Shown piece after piece: positions 10,501-18,260 of a DNA stretch of 64,000 nt. A program made the translations under genes and the position numbers. The notes beneath the pieces are model-generated. The model saw only the letters and a list, made by a program, of their open reading frames with translations. It did no database searches and was not told the DNA's origin. Every line of letters starts with the position of its first letter. Position 1 is the first letter of the stretch. The DNA is from Aurantiochytrium sp. KH105 (Eukaryota > Sar > Bigyra > Thraustochytrida > Thraustochytriidae), in the NCBI GenBank assembly GCA_003116975.1, contig BGKB01000076.1, positions 310,001 to 374,000 on the forward strand, in the 5' to 3' direction.

Positions 10501-11836
10501 GTGCCACATTGACAAAATGGTCTGCAGCGCGCGCAACACGATCTTGTTGCCAGCTTCCGTTACGGGGACCATACATGTACACAGAAACATCGAAATGAGC
10601 GCGGTCGTGATGCGCGTACAGGCCGCGCATGAGAAATCCCATGGGGTGGTTGTTCATGTCATACGAAAGGTAGCCGAGTCGGAGCAAATCGGGCCGATGG
10701 CCATCCGAACGTGCGAGCGGTCGACCATGCGGCTGTGGACTGGTGTGCAAGCCAGAAACAGCGCGGCGTGCAATTTGCGCAGGCGAAAGTTCCCTTTGTA
10801 AAAGTGATGGTGGAAAGAGAAGACTATCATACGGCGGAAAAGCCTCCGCGTCGCCAAAGCTGATATTTCCGGCTGCCGCGTCACGCAGAATTCCATGTGC
10901 CAGACGAATATGAGTTTGGTCCCAATCTTTCCAGAGACAGAGTGAGCGAAGAGCAACAATGCGCTGCACTGCAGCTGCCATCGAGCTCGGATCTATCGTG
11001 AGCGCCCGTTCGTGCTGTGCGAGGGCCCCATAGAGGTCTCCGCCCTCGCGCAATGTTTGTCCAAGGTTATTAATTGTGTCCAATTGCGTCTGCAAACCCT
11101 CACCATGCGCTTCCGTCGCGCCCGCGGCTCGTCCATGATAAAGCGCAGCCTCCTTGAAGCGATTGAGTTTGATGAATAGGTTACCCAAGTTCATGTTTGC
11201 GCGTACATGAAGAGGGTCAAGCTGCAAGACGTCCATGTAATTTCGGTAGGCAAGATCCGTTTCGCCCAAAAGCTGGTATGCGTTTGCGAGATTGTACCGT
11301 GCGTCAATCAATGATGGATCGTACTCGATGGCAGCACGGTAGAATGGTATGGAAATGGTGCGAATGGTAATCGGTTCGAGCGCAGTATGCTCGGCACCTT
11401 GGGTGGCCTTTAGGAATGAAACAAGACCTAGGTTATTTGAGGCTGCCGCAACGAGATCTATGCGCTTCGCGTCTTGCGCAGCGCTCAAGAGCTGCTCGTA
11501 GCGCACTTGTGCTGCGTCGAGCTCGCCCCGACGTTTATGAACTCCGCCCATGTTGTTGATGGCTTCTAGAAGATCTGCTTTGAGCCCCAAGGCAGTCTTG
11601 TACGCAGTTTCGGCGGACTCCAAGTCCCCGGACCTCTCTGCATTGACGCCGTTGTTGTAGGCCGAGTACGCCTCGAACTCCTCGGCATTGCGAATGAGCA
11701 CAATCCCGTTTCCAGCCCCTCCGGGTCCTGCGGCGGCTTCGTCGGCAGCGGCAGTGCCAACATGATGTAGCAACGCCAGTGCAAGCGCTGCTCGCAGCGC
11801 GAGACCTACAGCTTGTGCCAGCGCCGTGCGCCGCAT
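7517..11836 (-). CDS. Secretory double glycosyltransferase: TPR + OGT-type GT41, then TPR-like + GT4
   Basis: The protein has 1439 residues from the first ATG at 11836. Residues 1-32 form a signal peptide (Arg start, Leu/Ala core, A-A-A-D-E). TPR repeats cover about 45-320. An O-GlcNAc-transferase (GT41) catalytic region spans about 380-790. It shows Y-D-M-N-N-H-P (the conserved catalytic-site His-Pro), F-L-G-Y-P-G-T-S-G, N-F-N-T-L-H-K (the UDP-contacting Lys) and H-T-T-A-A-D-V-L-W. A Ser/helical linker with TPR-like helices follows. A GT4-type domain then spans about 1085-1435, with G-V-G-G-S-E-E-A near its start and F-P-E-T-G-C-V-S-M-M-K-A-M-A-M-G-S-I-P-I-T. Both catalytic domains look intact. 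Known OGT acts on nuclear and cytosolic proteins, so a signal peptide suggests action in the ER or Golgi. Substrates are unknown. It converges with CCT4. Confidence 0.88.
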   Translation of the reverse strand: MRRTALAQAVGLALRAALALALLHHVGTAAADEAAAGPGGAGNGIVLIRNAEEFEAYSAYNNGVNAERSGDLESAETAYKTALGLKADLLEAINNMGGVHKRRGELDAAQVRYEQLLSAAQDAKRIDLVAAASNNLGLVSFLKATQGAEHTALEPITIRTISIPFYRAAIEYDPSLIDARYNLANAYQLLGETDLAYRNYMDVLQLDPLHVRANMNLGNLFIKLNRFKEAALYHGRAAGATEAHGEGLQTQLDTINNLGQTLREGGDLYGALAQHERALTIDPSSMAAAVQRIVALRSLCLWKDWDQTHIRLAHGILRDAAAGNISFGDAEAFPPYDSLLFPPSLLQRELSPAQIARRAVSGLHTSPQPHGRPLARSDGHRPDLLRLGYLSYDMNNHPMGFLMRGLYAHHDRAHFDVSVYMYGPRNGSWQQDRVARAADHFVNVARAPTDAIVNRFKTDEIDILIDLMAHTRGARVDIAALSRTPVYVNFLGYPGTSGFASPNAYVIVDKTVLPAEHIAAEVSERPVYLPGTYQANDYNGTVRLCQSFIEGEHGRRACRQATTADREIVAAIGGATSPLSANLSAKDGLRAPRLVRFANFNTLHKLEPASFDTWMRILRRVPYSVMLFIEPRPRSGVNITANLRSQAAARGVHPSRLVFLSRADKNGHLDRIAAVDLFLDSFVYGAHTTAADVLWSGVPLLTLRGSLFPGRVASSLLKTLRLDDVLAVDSVKDFEDTAVDLATHPYRLDALQARLASALVQQHTFDPRQFARFFEDAMRVVAEDTVLSSSPSSSSSDSREGAIFVLDNSDATASAYSRHDALLQEGRELHYTNQDHAANLYRRALAGCMRREPDLARAAEATHLLGILEQDTTILRAALVLSKRSGTATSLVYANLGHIERQQARLEGARAAFRNALDAALAEGNRLGNFADILNAAVHLSFVAAPEQTARDARLLTERFVTYGRKFSPAKKANTETLLAAMDTMVDYFARHHQDLVLAAHIKQQSATLFDPSSDQYFRRFYDAGALLSAAERHAEALALHSQTVVAEHAARFQARPELLAPRGRPRIAFYCNEYGQTWWPRWGPTSPSTNGVGGSEEAVIFLARELADLGYLVEIYADPPDEDVGREEAHEVYWFPHTAYDAQDPADVFVAWRYHISLAIGQSSKVRLLWLHDVVSSLGPQIALQHKQNALHAVLAISRFHVSSMPEDVQRSTVVIGNGLQSTFFAQGENANNEFIYASAPNRGLEQLLRVWPRIRASIRDARLRIYYGFSPSFMRWGATSIHEFETWVHHLNTTIRTLAAEGVEYVGMVSHQDLAKAYARAGFSLYPTSFPETGCVSMMKAMAMGSIPITSRYENSALPDLTGKWDLGPPARPLGAPSIDKDPAFLQEFGLAVIAAANLPKASLTAQRQEMKAWARSELLWSAVAKRFQTALRQMEL

Positions 11837-12980
11837 CGCGCGCAACGGGAAAGGCGGTTGTGTGATTGACGCGCTTGTTGCTTTGACTCGTCAATGGCCC
11901 GTCCGAAGATCATTTGCCATGGTTGATGAAAAGAAACTGGGAAAGAAAAAAAAAAACTTGAGGAAAAAAGTTATCAACCGTCGATCGTTCGTTTTGTCGC
12001 TGTCGCGATCTGCTGCCGGCCAACTGCTCGCATCGCCAGCAGAATCTTTTTTTGGGGGGGTACGCATTATACTCTTTCTGAGACTGCGAGCGCGATGGAT
12101 GGCAAGAAGCAAATGCGCAGCGCGGCGGATGCTAGCTAACTAACAGTATTGTCATTGTTGTTGTTGAACCCTGCACTGTAGAAGCGTATCCGTTCACTCA
12201 CTGACGACGTTTTCGTCTCTCCCCATGAACCGTGTGTGTGTGGTGGGTGGGCCTATACACGTATCAAAGAAAGACGCCTCTTCGCTTCACACGCGGTGTC
12301 GGGAAGCAAAAAAACTTGCTTTTTCGTGGGTCGTCGCCGAATTCGAGCCTGGTCATTTGTTCCTTATTACCCTGACGCAACCAAAACGAAAGGCTTACTT
12401 CTGCATTCCAATCTCGAAAACCAAAACCTCATCTATCTCTCCGCCCTCGACGTTCTCCGCGTGCATCCACGCGCCTCCCCGTCGCCCTCCCTCCTCCTCT
12501 TCTCGCCTCCGTCTCCCGCGCCCCCCCCGGCCGGCGAAACTCGCCCGGGACTCGCCGCGGCTCCCCCCGGCCCCGGCCCCGCGAGCAGGCGAGGGGGGCA
12601 CGCGGGGCGCCCTCGTGGACGTTGAGTCGCGGGTTTCCCCGATCCCCCGGCGGCCGCCAAGCCAAGCCAAGCCAAGCCAAGCCAGGGCGCGGCGGCAGAC
12701 CGCTCCGGCCTGCGAGGCGAGCGCGGCGACGGAGGCAGCGAGCGCGAGCCCGCGGGAGGCACCGCCGCCGCGCGCGCGCCCGAGCCGGGCTGCTGGCTTC
12801 GCCTCGCTTCTCGGTCTTCCTTTCTTCCTTTGCCCGAGCCAAACTTGCGACTCCGAAAGCAAAGCTCGCGCACTCGCGCGTGCGCTAGGAGCTCGTGCGC
12901 CGCATAGCTTGCCCACGCGCACGCGCACGCGCACGCGAGCTCGCTCTCTCTCGCGCTCGCACGCGCTGCAGGGCGCGGAG
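11837..12980. promoter_or_regulatory. Divergent region between glycosyltransferase and endosulfine-repeat genes
   Basis: 1.14 kb of intergenic DNA. The left half is A/T-richer, with homopolymer A and G runs near 11945-11975 and 12047-12060. The right half is GC-rich. At 12657-12682 there are tandem C-C-A-A-G units and at 12914-12938 tandem C-G-C-A-C units. The frame of the next gene is open back to 12225, but that extension is low-complexity and probably not translated. Confidence 0.45.
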
Positions 12981-14918
12981 ATGAGCGCAGGGAACGAGGC
13001 GTCCGCGGCCAAGGCCGTGGGCAAGACGGAGACCTCGTCGGGGCAGCAGCTGGGGCAAATGCAGCAGCAGCAGCAGCAGCAGGGACAGCAAGGCTTGCAA
13101 AAGGTGGAGTCCGCGCTCAAGGGCCGCCGCGAGCTCCTGGACCACCGTCTGTTTGAGATGCGGCACTTTGATTCGGGCGAGTACTTTTGCCTTCCACGAG
13201 ACCAGCAAGAGGACTACTTGCAAGACATTGAAACCACGCAAGAGGTCGGCCACCATCACGTGCATAGCGCGCGCGGGACGAACCCCCAACAGGACAAGGT
13301 CAAGCATCGACTGGAAGAAACGAACCTTCGCAAGAAGAATCTCGACGCTGCGAAGCGGACGCCCGTTTCTGCGGCATCCGCGACAACAGCTTCCTCTGCA
13401 GAATCGGCGTCGTCGCCCGTGGCAGACGAAGCGACGTCTTCTTCGCCCAATTCCAAATTCCCATTCTCGCCCCCGCGCGGCACTGTCGCCAGCAAGCACA
13501 GTACCACCACGACTGATGTAGATACCAAGCACGACGGGAGACGAGTACTCTTGGAACGCAGCCTGCGACGCGTTCGCCGCTTTGACAGCGGCGACTTTTT
13601 CGCAGGTGCGCCACCGGACGAAGCGATTGCTGGTACCAGCCCGCCTCGGCTGCGCGTCATGCGCACACGGGCCCTGCACGTCGAAACAAAGCGCAAGGCT
13701 TTTGCAGCTGCGTCGCCTTCCTCGTCTTTCTCGTCGTCTTCCGCGTCGACTTCAAAGCGTGCTCCAAATGTCCAACAAGGCACCAACGGTGCGACCCCAA
13801 GTGCGGGGTCGGAGGGCCGTCTCAAACGAAACGTCTCTGCAAGCGCCCACGAGCTTGTCGAGTGCGAGACGCCTCCGGACGAGGCTGCAAATCAGCCTGT
13901 TGCTGAAAAGAAGTCTGCCTCCAAGCAAGGTAGCCTTCAGGCAGCGGATCGCATTGAGCCGCAGCCGCACAGATTTCGTAAAAAGCAGCAGCATCCGCGC
14001 TTTGACAGCGCCGACTTTTTTCGTGGCGCGTTGACTGATGCTGCTGCAATTGCTCGTGTCAAGGACGCGCCCCCAAGTGTACAGGAGCGCGCGGCCGATG
14101 CCGTCACTGACGAAGCTCGCCGTGTGGTTCTCGAGCGCTCGATGCGTCACGCTCGGCGCTTTGACAGCGCCGACTTCTTCGCTGGCGTTCCTGCCGAGGA
14201 AGACGTTGTCGCTCGCTCGCCCCCAAAACAAACAAAGAACCAGCTCGTGCAAAACGCACTGTCTGCGCCGCCACCGCCTGCCGTGACCCCAGGCGAGCAG
14301 CAGGCTGCGCCGCTCTCGAGCGCGAAAATGGCCCAGCGCGTCTTGCATCGCCGCATGCAGCGGCAGGATAGCTCCGAAGCTGCTAAACGCAAGGCCCGGC
14401 AGCGTATCGTCGCGAAAATGGAGGGCGTCGCTGGTCGTCACGGTTCCGTGGAGTCCAAGACGTCGGACGATGGCCATTGCGCATCTGCCGAGGGTATCAC
14501 TGCGGGCAGCTCGAGGTCATCTTCTCTGCGTCATGGTTCGAATTTGCGCCACGCCAGCTCACTTTCTTCAAAGACCTCTTCTAATTCTTCTCTTCAGAAC
14601 AAGTCTCAGTCTGCTGCTGCGGCTGCTAAGGAGCGTTTGCGTGCGCCGCATTCGCCGCGGGTGCATCGCTTCGATTCGGCAGACTACTTTCGAGGCATTG
14701 ATACTGACGCTTTTGCGCTTCAACCCGACACTCTTACGTCGATCACAGCAGCTTCCTCATCTGATGCACCATCATCGTCATCGGCACGTTCTCCCCCTGC
14801 GCAGGCGCCGTATTCGCCACCAATACAGAGTCCACCTCCGGGTCCTTCAAGGCTGCGCAAGACATCGTTCGAGCGTTCGGCTGCCTTTGCGAACCGCTCG
14901 AGCTCTCACAATTCATAA
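12981..14918 (+). CDS. Multi-copy endosulfine-motif (F-D-S-x-D) protein, candidate PP2A-B55 regulator
   Basis: A 645-residue, mostly disordered protein rich in Ser, Ala, Arg and Gln. Five copies of a short motif recur: F-D-S-G-E-Y-F (Ser65), F-D-S-G-D-F-F (Ser203), F-D-S-A-D-F-F (Ser343), F-D-S-A-D-F-F (Ser396) and F-D-S-A-D-Y-F (Ser566). Most are preceded by Arg-rich helix-like sequence (for example L-L-E-R-S-L-R-R-V-R-R). A sixth, degraded copy reads R-M-Q-R-Q-D-S-S-E (Ser464). F-D-S-[GA]-D-[YF] is the signature of endosulfine/ARPP19/Igo proteins, whose Ser is phosphorylated by Greatwall/Rim15 to make an inhibitor of PP2A-B55. Those proteins are short (about 110-170 residues) and carry one motif. 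The function here is inferred from the motif only. The ATG at 12981 was chosen because the sequence upstream is GC-rich leader. Confidence 0.6.
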   Translation: MSAGNEASAAKAVGKTETSSGQQLGQMQQQQQQQGQQGLQKVESALKGRRELLDHRLFEMRHFDSGEYFCLPRDQQEDYLQDIETTQEVGHHHVHSARGTNPQQDKVKHRLEETNLRKKNLDAAKRTPVSAASATTASSAESASSPVADEATSSSPNSKFPFSPPRGTVASKHSTTTTDVDTKHDGRRVLLERSLRRVRRFDSGDFFAGAPPDEAIAGTSPPRLRVMRTRALHVETKRKAFAAASPSSSFSSSSASTSKRAPNVQQGTNGATPSAGSEGRLKRNVSASAHELVECETPPDEAANQPVAEKKSASKQGSLQAADRIEPQPHRFRKKQQHPRFDSADFFRGALTDAAAIARVKDAPPSVQERAADAVTDEARRVVLERSMRHARRFDSADFFAGVPAEEDVVARSPPKQTKNQLVQNALSAPPPPAVTPGEQQAAPLSSAKMAQRVLHRRMQRQDSSEAAKRKARQRIVAKMEGVAGRHGSVESKTSDDGHCASAEGITAGSSRSSSLRHGSNLRHASSLSSKTSSNSSLQNKSQSAAAAAKERLRAPHSPRVHRFDSADYFRGIDTDAFALQPDTLTSITAASSSDAPSSSSARSPPAQAPYSPPIQSPPPGPSRLRKTSFERSAAFANRSSSHNS

Positions 14919-15439
14919 ATGCTATGCAGTGCTTGTCGACGGATATAACATGACCACCGACGATGATAATGATGATGATGATGATGATGATGATGACGCG
15001 GAACAAAAATAATTGATCCTTTTTTACTTTATGAATTCGTTCACCATTGCTTGCTTGACTCTCGGTAGAGTAGCAGGCCTACGTAGTATACAAGGCCTGC
15101 ACCATGGGACAAAACCACACAATCGTGTGAGCGAGAGCGCTGCTGCGAGAGCCGCGAGCACGTGCTGCGCGGTGACGAAAGTGCCCTGGCGGCCCGAGGA
15201 CGTGCGCTGCACTGCCGTGCTGCTTTGCGCAGCAAAAAGGCCTCCTGAACGGGGGTTGATTGAGTGGTCGCGACCAGCACTAGCAGCAGCAAGCTCGTGG
15301 ACCCAGGGGAGATCAACGACGACGACGACGACGACGACGACGACAACGACGACAGCAACGAAGACGACAGCAACGAAGACGACACAGGAGAGCGCTCGGA
15401 TAAGAAGAGGCCGCAAGCAGCTTTGGTGACGATATCATC
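14919..15439. other. Intergenic region with GAT and ACG microsatellites
   Basis: 521 bases between tandem genes. A GAT-unit array lies at about 14962-14996 and an ACG/ACA-unit array at about 15316-15350, followed by repeated CAGCAACGAAGACGA units up to 15385. Long Asp, Val or Thr frames across these arrays are repeat artefacts. No other feature was seen. Confidence 0.6.
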
Positions 15440-16477
15440 ATGAAAGTAAGCAGCGCTTCGGAGCTTGGACACGAAGCAAAAGCTTACGCTGAAGAGTGCA
15501 ACTCCGACAACAAGGGCAGCAGTGACAGCGATAGCGACAGCGAAGACGGCGACTGGCTCGCGCGTCTTGGCGGTAGTCATGCAGATGATAGTAGTGCAGG
15601 GGCCGAAAAAGATGCGTCCATCTCGAAGGGCGGAGACGTAGCGGACCTCTTTTCAGAGTCAGAAGCGCAAAGGAATCGTAGACTTGTTGCCCTCGCGAAG
15701 CGAGACAGGTCGACCGAGAACCGCAAGCTGCTGAGACGTATTCCAGAGGCCGGGTTAGCTCTTTCGCAAGAGGGGAACAAGCGTATTATTGTGGAAGAAG
15801 TTGTCGGGGAGCAAAATCGCATGCTGTGGGATTGCGCTGGTGTCTTGGCCAACTTTCTCGTGCAACGACCTGATTTGGTTCGAGACCGCCGCGTGGTCGA
15901 GCTCGGTTGCGCATTGGGCTTGCCTGGCATCACATCAGCAGCCCTCGGCGCGAAGTATGTCATCTTGTCAGAACGGCCCTCTGCACTGCCATGGATTCGA
16001 CACCAGATCGAACTCAATGCAGAGACTTTGCCTGACGGATCCCAAATTGAAGCTGCCTCTATTGAATGGGACCGTGATCTTCCGTCGCACATTCTTTCCG
16101 AAGGCGCTTTTGACGTAATTCTCTGCTCGGATCTCATTTACGCCGGCGACACCGAGACGACGGAAGCGCTGGCGCGCACAATCGCCGCGTTGACACAGCA
16201 AATGCCAGAAGCTCTTGTCGTTTCCTGCTTTGAAGTGCGTAATGTGCCAGCGAGCGAGAACGAACAACGTGCTCTTCTCGGCGTCGGATCCAGCGACGCA
16301 GCAGCAGCCACATCGAGCTCTTCGCATGCTCAGGAGCAGCTCTTTTCGCGCTCGCTCGCGACGTTGGCAGGCTTTTGCGACGAGAAAGTCGTGCCCAACG
16401 ACCTCCTTGCCGAGGGTTTCCGGGACGACGAGATCATCGTCAAGTTGCACCGCCGCCCATGTGCTCCTTCACGATGA
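15440..16477 (+). CDS. METTL21/METTL23-type protein methyltransferase (Methyltransf_16)
   Basis: The product has 345 residues. The first 90 are acidic and Ser-rich. From about residue 115 it follows the seven-beta-strand lysine methyltransferase family. It shows a W-D-C-A-G-V-L-A-N-F-L helix, the SAM-binding motif V-V-E-L-G-C-A-L-G-L-P-G (about 151-162), S-E-R-P in place of the usual D-x-x at the end of strand 2, and the post-motif D-V-I-L-C-S-D-L-I-Y (about 224-233), which is diagnostic for this family. Family members methylate lysines of chaperones (HSP70, VCP) or elongation factors. The exact substrate is not predictable. The Ala-Leu in the glycine loop (E-L-G-C-A-L-G) is a mild variant of E-L-G-[AS]-G-x-G. 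The gene is head-to-tail with its neighbours. Confidence 0.82.
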   Translation: MKVSSASELGHEAKAYAEECNSDNKGSSDSDSDSEDGDWLARLGGSHADDSSAGAEKDASISKGGDVADLFSESEAQRNRRLVALAKRDRSTENRKLLRRIPEAGLALSQEGNKRIIVEEVVGEQNRMLWDCAGVLANFLVQRPDLVRDRRVVELGCALGLPGITSAALGAKYVILSERPSALPWIRHQIELNAETLPDGSQIEAASIEWDRDLPSHILSEGAFDVILCSDLIYAGDTETTEALARTIAALTQQMPEALVVSCFEVRNVPASENEQRALLGVGSSDAAAATSSSSHAQEQLFSRSLATLAGFCDEKVVPNDLLAEGFRDDEIIVKLHRRPCAPSR

Positions 16478-16782
16478 CGATGAGGCGGGTGCCAATGTCT
16501 AGCTGTCTCACCGGTCAGATGGGCTGTGGTCTACTACTACGGGCACTACTAGTAGAGTGAGTAGCCAGGTGACTCGGACTCCGAGCAGAACTACAACACG
16601 ACCACCAAAGCCCGGCCTCGACCGCGCGCGAGCGCCGATCGTCCAAGCGCCTGTGCGCGCCCGCCTGCTCCCTCGACCGCCCGCGCGCGCGCGCGTCTGC
16701 CCGGCGCCCGCCTGCTCGCTTGCTCGCGTGCCGCCCCGCGCGCGGACGGCGCGGACGGGGCCGAGCGCCGTCGCGGGCCAGG
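16478..16782. other. Short intergenic leader region
   Basis: 305 bases between two + strand genes. The right part is very GC-rich (about 16605-16780) and contains C-G-C-G runs. Nothing coding or structural is recognised. Confidence 0.45.
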
Positions 16783-18114
16783 ATGACGGACAGACGCGAC
16801 GACAAGGACCGCGCGAGAGGCCGGGCCTCGGAAAAGGGGGGCGCCAGGGGCAAGCGAGGCCGCGACGACCGGGACGTGGACGGCGAGGTGACCGTCTCGG
16901 GTGGAGAGCCGCAAAACAGGCAGCAGGTGGTGCTCAGGTCCTCGTTTGACATGATGCTGAAGGACGCCGTCAGCAGCTTTCAGGTAACAGAGCGTGCCAA
17001 AGCAGAAATTGTGCAGCGGCAGCTGGTGCAGTTTAGCGAGATTCTCAAAATTAAGCTGCGCAATCGGCTCTTCCAGTACAAGTTCAAGGCACAGCAACTT
17101 TGGGCGTCGATCGAGCAAGATGGTGGCCAATTCTTTATTCCAGATGGCGTGCACGGCGTACATTGGGACACGGAGGCGCGCGGAGGAGTTGCGTCGGGGC
17201 TGTTTAGCGGCGTAGGCGGCAGCGCAGGGCCCGGAAGCGCATCTCAATTTGCTAGTGGCGCACTGTCCACAGGAGCAAGCGGTATTCGCCAGGTTGGCGA
17301 CACGCTTTCATTTCTGATGCCGTCTGGTCTCGGTGCGCGTTTTGTTGTTGTCGGAGCTTCGTTTCTGCTTCTTTCCTCCGTGTATCACAAAGTGATCACG
17401 AGCTGGCGGGTAGGCATGGTTATTGCCGCTTCTGCTGGCGTACGGATTGCGGACCTCAAAGCTCGGGCCATGGAGCTTGAGCGCTGCCTAAACGTTTTGC
17501 TTGCTTTTGAGGAAACTGGCGAAGATGAGCTGGAGAATGAGCGTATCGTGCGCGACGTTGCGGAGCGACTCTCGCTACGACACATTAATCATGTGTCCAA
17601 GCTCTCCAAAAATGGGCAAAAGGCCCTTGCCACCGTCATGGTTGATCGCGTGTGCCGACATCTCTCACGACATCGCTTTGGGTATGCGGATGAGAGCCCT
17701 GTGCCTCTGATGAGCTACATGCAGCAGCTCTACTGGTGGGCTGAAGCACGTGTGAAGCGTGTTTTTGTGCCCGCTGACAAAATGCCGCAGCGTCCGCGGC
17801 TGAACTTGTTACAACGTGTCATTCGTGGTCTCTCTGCGGAAAATGCGGACAACGACGTACGTACGTTGGAGCTTGAACCCTTTCACCAGGCTAGTGATGG
17901 CCCAGGCCCAACGCCACGTAAGGCATGGACCGCTGCAGAACTTCTCTCCAAGTGTGCAATATATGTTCCAGAATCAGGGCACATGTACGCTCATGAAGAG
18001 ACGCGATCTGACATTTACGGGTACGCCTATGGAACTCTTGATGAGGTTGAACGTCGCCAAATGCGTCTCGTCTCGTCGCAAAAGCAGCCCTCTCCTTTGT
18101 CAAGCAAGCTGTAA
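16783..18114 (+). CDS. Uncharacterised protein with one hydrophobic hairpin (443 aa)
   Basis: The start at 16783 gives a strongly charged N-terminus (first 40 residues rich in Arg, Asp, Lys and Gly). A helical region with F-Q-V-T-E-R-A-K-A-E-I-V-Q-R-Q follows, about residues 65-110. A Gly/Ser-rich linker leads to a hydrophobic stretch at about 184-225 that could be one span or a hairpin (V-V-V-G-A-S-F-L-L-L, then V-G-M-V-I-A-A-S-A-G). The C-terminal half is mainly helical and basic, with no motif I recognise. An organelle membrane protein with two soluble ends is plausible but is inference. Codon use is like that of the neighbours and there is no intron signal. Confidence 0.6.
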   Translation: MTDRRDDKDRARGRASEKGGARGKRGRDDRDVDGEVTVSGGEPQNRQQVVLRSSFDMMLKDAVSSFQVTERAKAEIVQRQLVQFSEILKIKLRNRLFQYKFKAQQLWASIEQDGGQFFIPDGVHGVHWDTEARGGVASGLFSGVGGSAGPGSASQFASGALSTGASGIRQVGDTLSFLMPSGLGARFVVVGASFLLLSSVYHKVITSWRVGMVIAASAGVRIADLKARAMELERCLNVLLAFEETGEDELENERIVRDVAERLSLRHINHVSKLSKNGQKALATVMVDRVCRHLSRHRFGYADESPVPLMSYMQQLYWWAEARVKRVFVPADKMPQRPRLNLLQRVIRGLSAENADNDVRTLELEPFHQASDGPGPTPRKAWTAAELLSKCAIYVPESGHMYAHEETRSDIYGYAYGTLDEVERRQMRLVSSQKQPSPLSSKL

Positions 18115-18260
18115 GCAGACCTCGTCTTCACGCTTCTCGGTCTCCACGCCCTTCCTTCTTTAAAAGGATGGTAAAACGGCAAAGGATTGTCGAAGGAGGG
18201 GAGATGCAACATCGTGTATGATTGTGCGAGTTTATTTTATTCATCTTTACATGCATTACT

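Noticed and set aside
12225-12980. N-terminal extension of the endosulfine-motif protein from an ATG at 12225
   Set aside because: The extra 252 residues are low-complexity with Pro/Ala/Arg runs from GC-rich leader; the ATG at 12981 begins typical sequence.
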